A stretch of 59,357 nt of DNA, taken from contig DUBZ01000001.1 of assembly GCA_012960035.1 (NCBI GenBank), forward strand, positions 1 through 59,357. Reading direction: 5' to 3'. The notes beneath the pieces are model-generated. The model was not told the origin of the DNA, ran no database searches, and was given only the letters and a program-made list of their open reading frames with translations. A program made the translations under genes and the position numbers. Within the stretch, counting starts at the first letter, position 1. Every line of letters starts with the position of its first letter. This document shows, piece by piece, positions 37,152-46,558 of this stretch. Origin of the DNA: Myxococcales bacterium (GTDB lineage Bacteria > Myxococcota_A > UBA9160 > UBA4427).

Positions 37152-39317
37152 TTGAAGTTCGAGTGGCAAAAGGAGCTGAGTCTTTCGATTGCACTCGGGT
37201 TATTGACCCTTGTCGCGTTCGGGTTCTTGTTTGAGGAAGGCGCTGTTCCGTATTCGCCGCATTCGGACTTCATCGCCGAACATCTGCCGTTGAAGCATGC
37301 GGCCTATGCGTCCATGTCGTCTGGGCACGGGCTTCCGTTTTGGCGCTCAGACATGCTTTCGGGTGGGCCAGCTCTCACGAATCCGCAGGCGTTGTACTCG
37401 AACCCGTTACAGCTTCCGTTTCTCTGGTCGCCGCCCGCCGAAGCGGCGGGCCCGTCGATCTGGCTGCACTTTCTCGCGATGGCGCTTTCGATGCAGGTAC
37501 TGGGAGGCGCGCTTGGGCTCGGTTGGCTCGCGCGCATCTTTGTCGCCGTGGCGGGCTTGTTCAGTTTTAAGCTCATCATAATGACCTACGCAGGTTGGCT
37601 CCCAGTTCTACCCGGCTTTGTCACAGCGCCACTATTGATGGCGGCCTTGCTCAAGACGATCGACCGACCCGGCGTTGCTGCAGCGCTGTGGCTCACAACG
37701 GGTGGGGTTCTGGGGCTGCAGTCCGGTCACCTTCAGGTGACTTACTACGTCACACTGATGTTTGGCGTCTACGTCATGATGGTCTGTCTTGCGAAGCTGC
37801 GGGCCGCCGAAAGCACGGAAGCCCGGCAGCTGCTGGTGACATGCATCGCATCCGTGGTTGTGGCCGGGTTGTCGTCGGCATTTCTTTTTGTCCCGCTATT
37901 TTCGGAAATCGATCTAACGGCGCGTACTACGTCTGACTACGAGTTTCTCCAGAGCGGTGGTGTGTACGCCGCACGAAATTTGGCGACGTTCATTCATCCA
38001 GAAATCTTGGGGTCGCCACTCGATGGCACTTACGCCCCAGTCGGTCTTTGGGAAAATGTTGCTTACTTCGGCGTCATCGCGCAGATCCTGGCAGTTGCGG
38101 GTGCGATTCTCGGAGGGCATCGCCGACACGTGCGTTTTTTGACGATGGGGCTGATTGCGTCCGTCGTGCTTTCCTTCGATTCGTTTCTGTTGCGCGCCGC
38201 ATATGAATGGGTGCCTGGCTTTTCGTTGTTTCGCATTCCGAGCCGCTTCTTGTTTTTAACCACGTTGTTCGGAATCGCTCTCGCGGGCATCGGGTTCGAA
38301 GAATTACTTGCGAAAGTCCGAGCTCGAATCGCGAGCGCTCATGCACCGCGCATTGCGATGGCGCTGGGTGCTCTGATGATCATTGGGACGGCGGGAGAGG
38401 GGATCGCGTACGTCGATCGTTACATTACGATGGCCCCGATCGAGAACGTGATTCCAGATACCCGCTATGGGCGACTGCTTGCCGAGGACAATTCGCTTTT
38501 CAGGGTGGCCCCGCTAGGGCGCCATACGCTCAACTACGGTTGGGGGGCCTCGATGGGCCTCGAACTCGTGACAGGGTTCGAACCGTACAACTATCGTCAT
38601 TACCAGCGGTATCTAGGTGTGATGACGTTTCATCGTCGCGTGGAGCCTGCACCGGTGGTGTGGGTTGACGTTACGCGGGTAGCGCGGTGGGACTTTCTCG
38701 ACGCATTGAACGTGAAGTACCTCGTCGCGGCGCAAGAACTAGATGTGGTTCCTCTGGGGTTAGCGCGTATTGCGGGGTTCGAGGATGAGCCGGTGTTCGC
38801 CTTTTACGAGGGCCTGTCGACATCTCGCATTGTCGTGTACGAAAACAAGAATGTGAGGCCACGTGTGTATTGGGCCAACAAGGTCGTTGTTGTGGAAGAC
38901 GCCGATGCCGCGATGAATGTCGCACTCAAGGTAAAGCTCGACAAACGGACGATCGTCGAGTCAACCCCGGTGGGAGAACGGACCGCGGTGAGTTCCGAAC
39001 GGGATTTGCTGAAGTTTTCGAAACCCACCGCGGGTGAAGTTCAGATCGACGCGGCGAGCGAGCAAGGTGGCTTCGCGGTGATCAGCGAGGTTTGGCATCC
39101 CGGCTGGACTGCAACGCTTGATGGGAAACCCCTCAAGGTGCTGCGAACCAATATTGCGCTGATGGGAGTTTGGATTCCGCCGGGTGAGCACCGGGTGGAA
39201 TTGCGCTTTCGCCCACTTCATTTTGACGCCGCGCTTGGCCTTACGGGGTTGGGTGTCGCTGGGCTCGTCGCGCTTGTGCTTGCCAATTTGAGGCGCGTCT
39301 CAAACCATTGCGTGTGA
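37152..39317 (+). CDS. YfhO-like polytopic membrane protein
   Basis: A 721-residue protein with about 11 membrane helices, then a soluble beta-rich C-terminal domain (HPGWTATLDGKPLKV, WIPPGEHRVELRF) and a final helix, the layout of the YfhO family. YfhO relatives are GT-C-like glycosyltransferases; in Gram-positives YfhO glycosylates lipoteichoic acid. Early acidic motifs (PHSDFIAEHLP, FWRSDMLSGG) match GT-C catalytic loops. The start is TTG 37152 with GGAAG upstream. It probably acts on surface polysaccharide or lipid carriers, together with nearby FkbM and acyltransferase genes. Confidence 0.85.
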   Translation: MKFEWQKELSLSIALGLLTLVAFGFLFEEGAVPYSPHSDFIAEHLPLKHAAYASMSSGHGLPFWRSDMLSGGPALTNPQALYSNPLQLPFLWSPPAEAAGPSIWLHFLAMALSMQVLGGALGLGWLARIFVAVAGLFSFKLIIMTYAGWLPVLPGFVTAPLLMAALLKTIDRPGVAAALWLTTGGVLGLQSGHLQVTYYVTLMFGVYVMMVCLAKLRAAESTEARQLLVTCIASVVVAGLSSAFLFVPLFSEIDLTARTTSDYEFLQSGGVYAARNLATFIHPEILGSPLDGTYAPVGLWENVAYFGVIAQILAVAGAILGGHRRHVRFLTMGLIASVVLSFDSFLLRAAYEWVPGFSLFRIPSRFLFLTTLFGIALAGIGFEELLAKVRARIASAHAPRIAMALGALMIIGTAGEGIAYVDRYITMAPIENVIPDTRYGRLLAEDNSLFRVAPLGRHTLNYGWGASMGLELVTGFEPYNYRHYQRYLGVMTFHRRVEPAPVVWVDVTRVARWDFLDALNVKYLVAAQELDVVPLGLARIAGFEDEPVFAFYEGLSTSRIVVYENKNVRPRVYWANKVVVVEDADAAMNVALKVKLDKRTIVESTPVGERTAVSSERDLLKFSKPTAGEVQIDAASEQGGFAVISEVWHPGWTATLDGKPLKVLRTNIALMGVWIPPGEHRVELRFRPLHFDAALGLTGLGVAGLVALVLANLRRVSNHCV

Positions 39318-39343
39318 AACCAACGGCGCGGCGTTGCCTGCGA

Positions 39344-40588
39344 TTATTGGTCTCGTCGCTTCGATGAAATGAGCTGTTCCTGAAATATTTCTAGCCGCTT
39401 ACCGGCTTGCTTGAGATCTTTCCGCACGTCTGCGAGTAAAGGCGACGTTGCACGAAAGTAATTCTGCAGGTCTTGCTCGTGTTGTTTGGTGCGGACTTGG
39501 CGCGCAATCGCGAGTGCCGTGATGACCCGCACCGGAAGCTTCGGGGCGGTGCGTTGGGTGCGAACCTCGGCTTCCCAGGCCATTCGTGCCTTCGCGAGTT
39601 CCGGTGTGTTTGAAAAGAGTCGGTCGCGGATCGCGGACACTTGTTGGGTGAGACCGCGCATTTCTTCTAGGCCCTTGATCATCAGGACGTTGGTAAAGAG
39701 ATCGTTCTCGATGGTGAGTCCCTCGAGCAGGTCGCGGTCGGCAATCCTGCGCAACTCCGGCAGCAATTCGGGGCCGGGGCCGAGATTAAAAAAGACGAAG
39801 TCATGTTCGCGAAGCGTCTCTACGATCTTGGCAGCCTCGTATCCCATCTTGGCGAGTCCTGCGGGCCAGAACTCAATCGCCATCATCATGTCTGTGTTCT
39901 CTGCCAAGATGTTCTGCATGCCGTCGAGAATCACACCCTCTGCACCCTGGGTGTCGATCTTCATGAGATCGATCTCGCGACCGCGTTCGGCAAAGAAGTC
40001 GTCGAGGGGAATGGCCTCGACGTTGATCGCGAACCGCCCCTCATCCGTCTGGTAGATGCGATGGTCACCCATATTCTCGGAGGCCAGGTAGAGCTGCAGG
40101 GTGCCGGCTTCGTTTGATGCGGCCTTTTGAACGAGTTCGACGTTCTCGAGCTGGTTCAAGCGGACGTTCTTTTCAAGTAACGCGTAGGCGATGGGGTCAG
40201 GTTCAAAGGCAATGACGTGGCCTTCCGGCCCGACGAGTCGTGAGCCGACAATGGTGAAGTATCCGATATTGGCACCGACATCGACAAAGGTGTCTCCGTC
40301 GCCCAGCAACCGCGAAAACCAGAGGGTCTCCATCGGCTCCCATTCGCCCCATCCGATGAGTACCGGGGAGATGACAGCGTCGCCGGGTTGCACAAACATG
40401 CGAAGTCCGGGTGTGGCTTCAACCTGCAGGTGAGTTGCACTGAGTTCTTGGGCCACGCGTGACTTGTAAAAGAACTCGATCTCGAGACGCGCGCGTTCGC
40501 TCATCGCGAGGCCGATCGCGAGCGCAACAAGGCACATCGCCATAACCTTGGGCCAGGCCGATGTCATTTTTGAGCTGACTTCCGTCAC
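39344..40588 (-). CDS. FkbM-family methyltransferase, membrane-anchored
   Basis: A 414-residue protein with one N-terminal helix (VMAMCLVALAIGLAM) and an FkbM SAM-dependent methyltransferase domain. It has FVDVGANIGYFTIVGS (SAM loop, about residue 102), VIAFEPDPIAYALLEKN, MKIDTQGAEGVILDG and an additional helical C-terminal 120 residues with coiled-coil character. FkbM proteins O-methylate sugars or polyketides. The membrane anchor and glycosyltransferase-like neighbours favour a surface-glycan role. It is convergent with YfhO-like gene and divergent from the acyltransferase (161-bp shared promoter region). Confidence 0.88.
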   Translation of the reverse strand: MTEVSSKMTSAWPKVMAMCLVALAIGLAMSERARLEIEFFYKSRVAQELSATHLQVEATPGLRMFVQPGDAVISPVLIGWGEWEPMETLWFSRLLGDGDTFVDVGANIGYFTIVGSRLVGPEGHVIAFEPDPIAYALLEKNVRLNQLENVELVQKAASNEAGTLQLYLASENMGDHRIYQTDEGRFAINVEAIPLDDFFAERGREIDLMKIDTQGAEGVILDGMQNILAENTDMMMAIEFWPAGLAKMGYEAAKIVETLREHDFVFFNLGPGPELLPELRRIADRDLLEGLTIENDLFTNVLMIKGLEEMRGLTQQVSAIRDRLFSNTPELAKARMAWEAEVRTQRTAPKLPVRVITALAIARQVRTKQHEQDLQNYFRATSPLLADVRKDLKQAGKRLEIFQEQLISSKRRDQ

Positions 40589-40749
40589 GTGACTCCCAAA
40601 TCGTTCAAGCGATTGTTCGCGACAATAGTCGATCGCTCACAAATCTGTATCCTCGTATTGCGCCGAGATAATCCGGGAACCCCGAACGTGTGGCAACGTG
40701 GCAACCCAGTCGTCCTTCGGCATCAGGGGCCTGAAAGGACCAAAGCTTC

Positions 40750-41922
40750 ATGCAGCGGATGGCATATTTGGACGGACTGCGCGGGCTTGCCGCGCTCGAC
40801 GTCGTGATCACGCACTTCGCAGCCATTTTCTACCCGTTCGCGTTGTTTGGTGCGAGTTATCCGCGGCACCACGTGGGCGAAGAATATTTTTGGCAGACGC
40901 CCCTGGGCTTGTTGTTTTCGGGGCGCTTCGCGGTCTGCTTGTTTTTTGTGTTGAGCGGTTTTGTGCTGAGTCTGCGCTATCTCGGTGTCGTCGCGGCGGG
41001 GAATCCAGACTTGGGTGCCAGCATCGCGAAGCGGACGTTTCGACTCGCGGGGCTTTTGCTCACCACCGCCACCCTTGGTTACATGCTGATGTGCGCCGAC
41101 CTGTTCTTCAACAACGAGGTGGCCGCCGTGACGGGGTCCAGCCCGTGGTTTAGTCATATGTGGGCGACGGATCTGTCGCTCGGTGCCTTTTTGAAAATAC
41201 TGGTTTTCGATGCGTTTTCGAAGACGGACGTTTTCAATCCACCGCTCTGGACGATTGGTTACGAACTTTATGGATCGTTTCTAACCTTCGGGTTGCTGCT
41301 CTTCTTTCGAAAAACCCGGTTGCGATTCATTGCTTACGCAGCGGCTCTGGTTGTATTGCAGGGCAGCTACTACCAGTGCTTCGTGCTGGGTTTGTTCCTC
41401 GCCGATATTTATCAGAACGTGTCTGGTGCACGTGAATGGTTGAGTCGGCCGGCCGTCGGCGCGTCGTTTCTGATTGCGGGCTTGTTGTTGGCGGGATTCC
41501 CGGCTTATTTGCCTCCCGAGGTTCTCAATCAGTCGGCCTATGGATTCTTGCCACAACTCGACGTGTTGGGCGGCGGGTATTCAACCCTGGGAGCCGTCCT
41601 GGTCTTGCTCGGGACGATCGGGAGCGCGTGGCTCCATCGTTTCTTGACGCGGCCCGCGATCGCTTTCTTGGGGGCGATCTCGTTCGCCCTCTACAGCAGT
41701 CACATGTTGGTGCAGGGGAGCTTTACGTCTTGGCTGTTTCTGTTGTTGGTAGAACGCGTGGGCTACGACGGAAGCGCTTTGTTGGCAGCCATCGCATCGC
41801 TCGTGGTCATGGTTCCTGCCGCGTGGCTACTTTGGCGCTGGGTAGATGTTCCGGCGATTCGGTTGTCTTCTTGGATTGGCGTTCAGTTCCTGGCTCGAGT
41901 GGAATCGAAGTCCAAGGCTTGA
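40750..41922 (+). CDS. Acyltransferase-3 family membrane protein
   Basis: A 390-residue integral protein of the acyltransferase-3/OafA family. It begins MAYLDGLRGLAALDVVITHF, containing the catalytic-His segment typical of the family, followed by about ten helices, FVLSGFVLSLRY and a late SHMLVQGSF. These enzymes O-acylate surface sugars or lipids. It has no SGNH extension. Downstream (41937-42113) there is a coding-like tail in another frame that does not belong to it. Confidence 0.9.
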   Translation: MQRMAYLDGLRGLAALDVVITHFAAIFYPFALFGASYPRHHVGEEYFWQTPLGLLFSGRFAVCLFFVLSGFVLSLRYLGVVAAGNPDLGASIAKRTFRLAGLLLTTATLGYMLMCADLFFNNEVAAVTGSSPWFSHMWATDLSLGAFLKILVFDAFSKTDVFNPPLWTIGYELYGSFLTFGLLLFFRKTRLRFIAYAAALVVLQGSYYQCFVLGLFLADIYQNVSGAREWLSRPAVGASFLIAGLLLAGFPAYLPPEVLNQSAYGFLPQLDVLGGGYSTLGAVLVLLGTIGSAWLHRFLTRPAIAFLGAISFALYSSHMLVQGSFTSWLFLLLVERVGYDGSALLAAIASLVVMVPAAWLLWRWVDVPAIRLSSWIGVQFLARVESKSKA

Positions 41923-42236
41923 GGCGGGGTCGATACTACGTCGAAGCGTTGCCCGCAGTGAACAGGGGAGCCGACCTGGCACGGCTAAATTACTTAGAAC
42001 AAGTATCCAATCGCCTGGAGTACCTGCCCGAAATCGAGGCTCTGCGCGCATCACTACCGAGCAATCTCGTTTCGAGTCCCGATCTAAGTGCGTTGGATAT
42101 GCCGTTTGACTGACGTTTACACAAATGGGTGCGATGCGTCGAACGGAGGGGTTAGCGTGGTCTCGGTGGGTGTGTGGTGAACGCGAGTTGAAGTTCGATC
42201 GCAGTCCCTCGACTGTTCTTCGAACCCACGGGAGTC
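41923..42236. other. Gap with possible gene fragment
   Basis: In one plus-strand frame, residues encoded at about 41937-42113 read like a protein end (LARLNYLEQVSNRLEYLPEI ... ALDMPFD) with natural composition. There is no start, and upstream the frame is a shadow of the acyltransferase. It may be the remnant of a lost gene. The molybdoenzyme promoter should lie in the final 120 bp. Confidence 0.3.
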
Positions 42237-44417
42237 ATGTCGATGGTCACTCAACGAAAAACCACCTTCTGTCGAATTTGTGAAGCGACCTGCGGTCTTC
42301 AAGTGGACGTTGAAGACAACCGGATCGTCGAGATCAAGCCGGATCGCGAACACGTTGTGAGCCAAGGCTACGCGTGCGTGAAAGGCACCCGCTACGCGTC
42401 CATTCAACACAGCCCCGATCGCATTCTAAATCCGATGAAGCGCGTCGGGAGCGAGTGGCACGACATTACTTGGAAACAAGCGATCGCGGAGATCGGAGCC
42501 AAAGCGAAAGGGCTAATCGCTGATCACGGTCCGCAGACGTTTGGTCATTTTGTGGGGTCAGCGGGCGGTGCAAACGTGCTGGCACCTTTGTTTCGAGGAG
42601 CGCTATTCGCAGGCATCGGCTCGAAGCGTATGTATGGCACCGGCACCTGCGACACGATGAACAAGTTTCGTGTCAACGAAGACATGTACGGTTCGCCGAT
42701 GCGCTTGGCGTATCCAGACGTCGAGAACACCGAGTTCTTGATGATCCTCGGCGCCAACCCCGTCGTTTCGGGCAATACCCTGTATCACCTTCCGCGCGCA
42801 GCCGAACGGTTTCGCGACATCGGCAAGCGCGGAGGACAGGTCGTATTTGTGAACCCGAGACGCATCGAGTCCGCGGCCGCCGGTGAGCATTTATTCATTC
42901 GACCCGACACGGACCTCTTCTTTCTCGCTGCCTTTGCGAACGAACTGATTCGAAAGTTCGGTGTAGACCGTGAGCGCGTCAAAGCGCACATGAAGAATTT
43001 TAATGGGCTTGAAAAAACGTTGCAGGGGTGGACCCCCGAACGTCAGGCCGAAGTCACCGGAATTCCGGCGGACACCCTTCGGGACCTGGTTCGAACGCAT
43101 CATCAAGCGAAGGGCGCCGCCTTATATATGGCGACGGGCGTGAACCAGGGGCGCAATGGCACCTTGTGCTTCTGGTTGCTCGAATGCATCAATGCTATTT
43201 CCGGCAACCTCGATCGTCGCGGCGGCACGTTGATGGGTGAGGGGCTTGTCGACATGGCGAAGCAGGTCACCGAAGACCCTCAAATGATGACGAGCTATGA
43301 CCGTCACGACGATCTCCCCACCGTGAGCGGCCAACAGCCGGCGGGCATGCTGGCTGATGACATTCTGAGTGATCGGGGGGATCGTGTTACTGCACTCATC
43401 GTTGAGGCAAGCAATCCGCTGCTCGCGTGTTCGAACCCGAATGGACGACTCGACGAAGCCTTGTCTTCGCTCGAACTCTTGGTTTCGATTGATTTGTTTC
43501 GCAATGAGGTCGGGGACCTCGCGCACTACGTCTTGCCCGCGACGACCTGGATGGAACGGCCCGAAGTTCCGTATGCACTGCAGAGTCTCGCCGGCTGTTG
43601 CCCGACCCCCTACATGATTTACGCCGACGCTGTTCTGGAACCGCCTCCGGGAGTGCGCCACGAATGGTGGATGTACACCCGGTTAGCAGATGAGATGGGT
43701 GTCACGCTCTTTCAAAATAGAGCCGCGAGCACCCTTGCAAAGACGGCAGCTCGAGTTGCTTATACCTCGATAGGGAAACACTTGCCGGGCCCCGAGCTTT
43801 TGATCGATGGCATGCTCAAGGGAGGCGGGCTTCCCGGCCGAAAAGAGATGGCGAAGAAGCATCCGCACGGCTTGTTACTGCCTGAAAACCCCGGCGACAA
43901 TTTCCTGGGCACCGACCGTATGCTCACGAGCGACGGCAAGGTCGACCTCGCCCCGACCGCCTATGTGTCGACATTTGAAGAAAGTGTCGAACGCCGCTTC
44001 GAAGAGGAAAAACAGAACGCGGACCGCATCAAGCTCGTCGGCATTCGTCAGCTTAGGCGAATGAATACCTCGTCGGCGAACAGTCCCGAACTGGTCAAAG
44101 AGACGACCAACTATGCGTATCTTAGTATCGAAGACGCGGGACGCATTGGAGTCGAAAACGGTGACCTGATCGAAGTCGAATCGGACTTCGGAAAGATCGA
44201 GATTCCTGTACGTGTCACATCAGAAATGATGGCTCGCACGATGGCCATTCCACAGTGCTGGGGGCACAAGGTTGCACGTGGTCTGCGGCATGCCGCGAAA
44301 CATCCGGGGGTCAATTCAAATTTGTTGGCGGGGGACGGTCCCGACAATATTGAGAAACTCTCTGGGATGTCGCATCTGTCCGGGATCTTGGTCGATGTGC
44401 GAAGGTTTCACGCGTAG
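42237..44417 (+). CDS. Molybdopterin-dependent oxidoreductase
   Basis: A 726-residue DMSO-reductase superfamily catalytic subunit. An N-terminal [4Fe-4S] site is formed by C12, C15, C19 and C47 (FCRICEATCG, YACVKG). Then come SAGGANVLAPL, GTGTCDTMNKF (C138, a candidate Mo/W ligand), LGANPVVSG, TGVNQGRNGT and a C-terminal dinucleotide-binding domain (VENGDLIEVESDFGKIEIPV). There is no Tat signal, so it is cytoplasmic. No electron-transfer or membrane subunit lies beside it, so it may work as a soluble FDH-like or hydroxylase/hydratase-type enzyme. The exact reaction is unknown. Confidence 0.9.
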   Translation: MSMVTQRKTTFCRICEATCGLQVDVEDNRIVEIKPDREHVVSQGYACVKGTRYASIQHSPDRILNPMKRVGSEWHDITWKQAIAEIGAKAKGLIADHGPQTFGHFVGSAGGANVLAPLFRGALFAGIGSKRMYGTGTCDTMNKFRVNEDMYGSPMRLAYPDVENTEFLMILGANPVVSGNTLYHLPRAAERFRDIGKRGGQVVFVNPRRIESAAAGEHLFIRPDTDLFFLAAFANELIRKFGVDRERVKAHMKNFNGLEKTLQGWTPERQAEVTGIPADTLRDLVRTHHQAKGAALYMATGVNQGRNGTLCFWLLECINAISGNLDRRGGTLMGEGLVDMAKQVTEDPQMMTSYDRHDDLPTVSGQQPAGMLADDILSDRGDRVTALIVEASNPLLACSNPNGRLDEALSSLELLVSIDLFRNEVGDLAHYVLPATTWMERPEVPYALQSLAGCCPTPYMIYADAVLEPPPGVRHEWWMYTRLADEMGVTLFQNRAASTLAKTAARVAYTSIGKHLPGPELLIDGMLKGGGLPGRKEMAKKHPHGLLLPENPGDNFLGTDRMLTSDGKVDLAPTAYVSTFEESVERRFEEEKQNADRIKLVGIRQLRRMNTSSANSPELVKETTNYAYLSIEDAGRIGVENGDLIEVESDFGKIEIPVRVTSEMMARTMAIPQCWGHKVARGLRHAAKHPGVNSNLLAGDGPDNIEKLSGMSHLSGILVDVRRFHA

Positions 44418-44676
44418 CGCAAACACACGCTCTCGAAGCTTTCGTTACTTCGCTCGCCCAGGAAGCGGGTCGCCCTCGTTTCTTTTTGTTAGCCGAATGA
44501 CCCTGTCAAATCGTAAACTGATTGATGAGGTTACGTATCTATTTTGCGTATGTTCGCTTCCCCGTCTCAACGACCGAGCCGGGAGCAGGACCTACTTGAT
44601 GGCGGGACGGGGCAAAAAACGAGCAACGCGATCCAGGTTTTGGCGTGACTACAAACGGAGGCTAGACTTCAGCGCA

Positions 44677-45033
44677 ATGCGACTCCTCGTAATCACACTT
44701 GCGATTTTCATTGCGGTTCCGCCGGTGTTCTGCGCGGCGATCTGTGACGCAGCCATGGTTGAGGTGGCGAGTTCACCGCTGCCGCCGTGCCACGAGGACA
44801 CGCCCGACGCTCCGGTCAGTGAATCGAACGATTGTACGTATTGCGATAACGGTGCCGCGCTCGTTCCCGGGACGCTGCAAGTTGACTTCGCTTCCATCCT
44901 ATTGCCGGTTTATCTGCAGAGCTCCATCGAGTTCGAATCTGCAGTGGCCATTCGCACAAACGATCCTGCGTATCGTCCCCCCGACTGGCGGATGTCCCCT
45001 TACGTAAGAAATAACCCACCGCTTCTGAATTGA
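44677..45033 (+). CDS. Small exported Cys/His protein, metal-linked
   Basis: A 118-residue protein with a signal peptide (MRLLVITLAIFIAVPPVFC) and a compact Cys/His region: PPCHEDTPDAP, then DCTYCDNGAAL. A C-terminal PPDWRMSPYVRNNPP is polar. It resembles the small metal-responsive exported proteins (CopL/DUF2946-like) that precede copper or mercury genes, but I cannot assign the family. An in-frame ATG at 44599 would give a charged N-terminal extension. It is the first gene of the metal module, 84 bp before the HMA-domain gene. Confidence 0.65.
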   Translation: MRLLVITLAIFIAVPPVFCAAICDAAMVEVASSPLPPCHEDTPDAPVSESNDCTYCDNGAALVPGTLQVDFASILLPVYLQSSIEFESAVAIRTNDPAYRPPDWRMSPYVRNNPPLLN

Positions 45034-45039
45034 ATCGCG

Positions 45040-45089
45040 ACAGATCGCACGGTCCATTGTGCATGACGAAACGTCATGTGCAGATCTGT
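45040..45089 (+). promoter_or_regulatory. Hairpin region before the HMA-domain gene
   Basis: CATGACG-AAA-CGTCATG is a 7-bp stem with a 3-nt loop at 45062-45078. Outer arms ACAGATC-GCAC and GTGC-A-GATCTGT (45040-45050, 45078-45089) can pair around it with one bulge. Just downstream TTCAATTG repeats (45092-45109). It could be an RNA attenuator or an operator for a metal regulator; the role is inferred. Confidence 0.4.
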
Positions 45090-45117
45090 ATTTCAATTGA
45101 TTCAATTGGAGCTATCC

Positions 45118-45702
45118 ATGAAACGTCTCTTCGTCGTGGCGGTCGTCATGATGTTCGTCACAACACCTAGCTACGCGAACCCTGACACCGCTGTGCCGGA
45201 TGGAGAGCCGGCGGAGATTGGGTCATCGAACGAAGCCGCCCACGCGCCAGTTCGAGAGATTCAAGCCAACCATCTCGTCATTGACGTGAACGGGATTGTC
45301 TGTTCGTTCTGCGCCTATGGGCTAGAGAAGGCGCTGGGGAAGCTGTCCTCTATCGATGCGTCGTTGTATGGCAACGGTGTGCTGGTCGAGATCGAATCCC
45401 AGCGAGTTTCGCTTGCGTTGCTTGCCGAGAGGGCGATCGATTTCGCAGACATTTTTGAGCGTATCAAAGACGCAGGCTACGACCCGGTACGCTTCTATTT
45501 CAATCTCGCGGGCACCGCGGCGCAAGCCGGCGGGAAGTGGGTTGTGACGGGGACCAATCCCGGGCAGCGATTCACGATCTCGAACAGCTCCGCATCCGTT
45601 CAGCAGGGCAAGTTCATGTCAACGGTTTATGTGGACGCATCTGTCGCGAAAGTTGCCGTGGGGTCGGCCCCGGTCGAGGTGGTTGTCGATGGCCATGAAT
45701 AG
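45118..45702 (+). CDS. Periplasmic HMA-domain (heavy-metal-binding) protein
   Basis: A 194-residue protein with a signal peptide (MKRLFVVAVVMMFVTTPSYA, residues 1-20). It then has an HMA ferredoxin-like domain with the metal motif NGIVCSFCAYGLEKAL (C62, C65) and 'ERIKDAGYDPVRFY', matching the G-x-D/E end of MerP/CopZ-type folds. The last 50 residues form an additional beta region. It should bind soft metals (Hg, Cu or similar) in the periplasm. The GGAG site and ATG at 45118 are good. Its stop overlaps the outer-membrane gene start by 14 bp. Confidence 0.85.
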   Translation: MKRLFVVAVVMMFVTTPSYANPDTAVPDGEPAEIGSSNEAAHAPVREIQANHLVIDVNGIVCSFCAYGLEKALGKLSSIDASLYGNGVLVEIESQRVSLALLAERAIDFADIFERIKDAGYDPVRFYFNLAGTAAQAGGKWVVTGTNPGQRFTISNSSASVQQGKFMSTVYVDASVAKVAVGSAPVEVVVDGHE

Positions 45703-46558
45703 GGCACGACGGTTCGCCGCTTTATTCGTTTTTGCGGCGAGTACCGCGCATGCGCACCAGCCCGTGATGGATATGGCGCCGCGATGGGCGGGAGGTTCGG
45801 GCTTGCAAGCCCGATATGAAGTGCAGGTGTCCGACGAAATCCGCGCCGGAAAGGACAAGGCAGCCAAGAGCTCCGGTCGCGACAAGGTCGTCCACACAAC
45901 TTGGCTCGAAGGGATCTACACCTGGAAGCGGGAAGTTCGCGCGACGTTCAAGTTGCCGATCATCGACCAGAAACGCGACGCAGTCATCGACGGCAGGTCG
46001 GTCAAGCAGAAGGGGAGTGGCGTTGGGGATCTCATCCTGGGGGTTCCGCTACGCAAGTACTGGAACCTGAAGCGCAGCACCGTCAACGTTGGATTCACCC
46101 CAAGCCTACGCGCGCCCACGGGCTCGACATCCGGTTCGTACCCTGTCGGAGACGGCAGTTGGGATGTCGGTCTGAGTGCGTCAGCGAATGCAGAGACTGT
46201 CTTCTGGTATGGCCTCGTCGATCTATTTTGGTGGCACAACAGCGGCGGTGATAGAAGGATCCACGAAGGCGACGAGGTCGGGATCGACATCAACGTTGGA
46301 ATCCACCCCTATCACGACAACGAACGAAACCTGGGTGCGTTCGTGATGCTCGACATCGAATCGCGCTGGGAAGAGCGCGGAAGAGACACCGGAGGGACAA
46401 CGGGTGGCCAACGCACCACGGTCGGTCCGGTTTTGGTCGGGTACCTCAATAACTTTATGTTGCGGGGGGAAGCGAAGTTTCCCGTCCATGAGAACGTGAA
46501 GGGCACACAGTTTTCTCGCGGCGTCGTCGTCAACCTTGGCCTAGGAGTGACGTTTTGA
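45689..46558 (+). CDS. Outer-membrane barrel, transporter/MetA-like
   Basis: A 289-residue exported barrel (signal MAMNRARRFAALFVFAASTAHA). The mature chain has the features of the Phenol_MetA_deg/transporter barrel family: long amphipathic strands, VNVGFTPSLRAPTGS, and the C-terminal FSRGVVVNLGLGVTF with a terminal Phe. In this operon it is placed between a metal-binding periplasmic protein and a MerT-like inner-membrane transporter, so it may give the metal or its ligand a path through the outer membrane. The stop and next ATG overlap (TGATG). Start could also be ATG 45695. Confidence 0.75.
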   Translation: MAMNRARRFAALFVFAASTAHAHQPVMDMAPRWAGGSGLQARYEVQVSDEIRAGKDKAAKSSGRDKVVHTTWLEGIYTWKREVRATFKLPIIDQKRDAVIDGRSVKQKGSGVGDLILGVPLRKYWNLKRSTVNVGFTPSLRAPTGSTSGSYPVGDGSWDVGLSASANAETVFWYGLVDLFWWHNSGGDRRIHEGDEVGIDINVGIHPYHDNERNLGAFVMLDIESRWEERGRDTGGTTGGQRTTVGPVLVGYLNNFMLRGEAKFPVHENVKGTQFSRGVVVNLGLGVTF

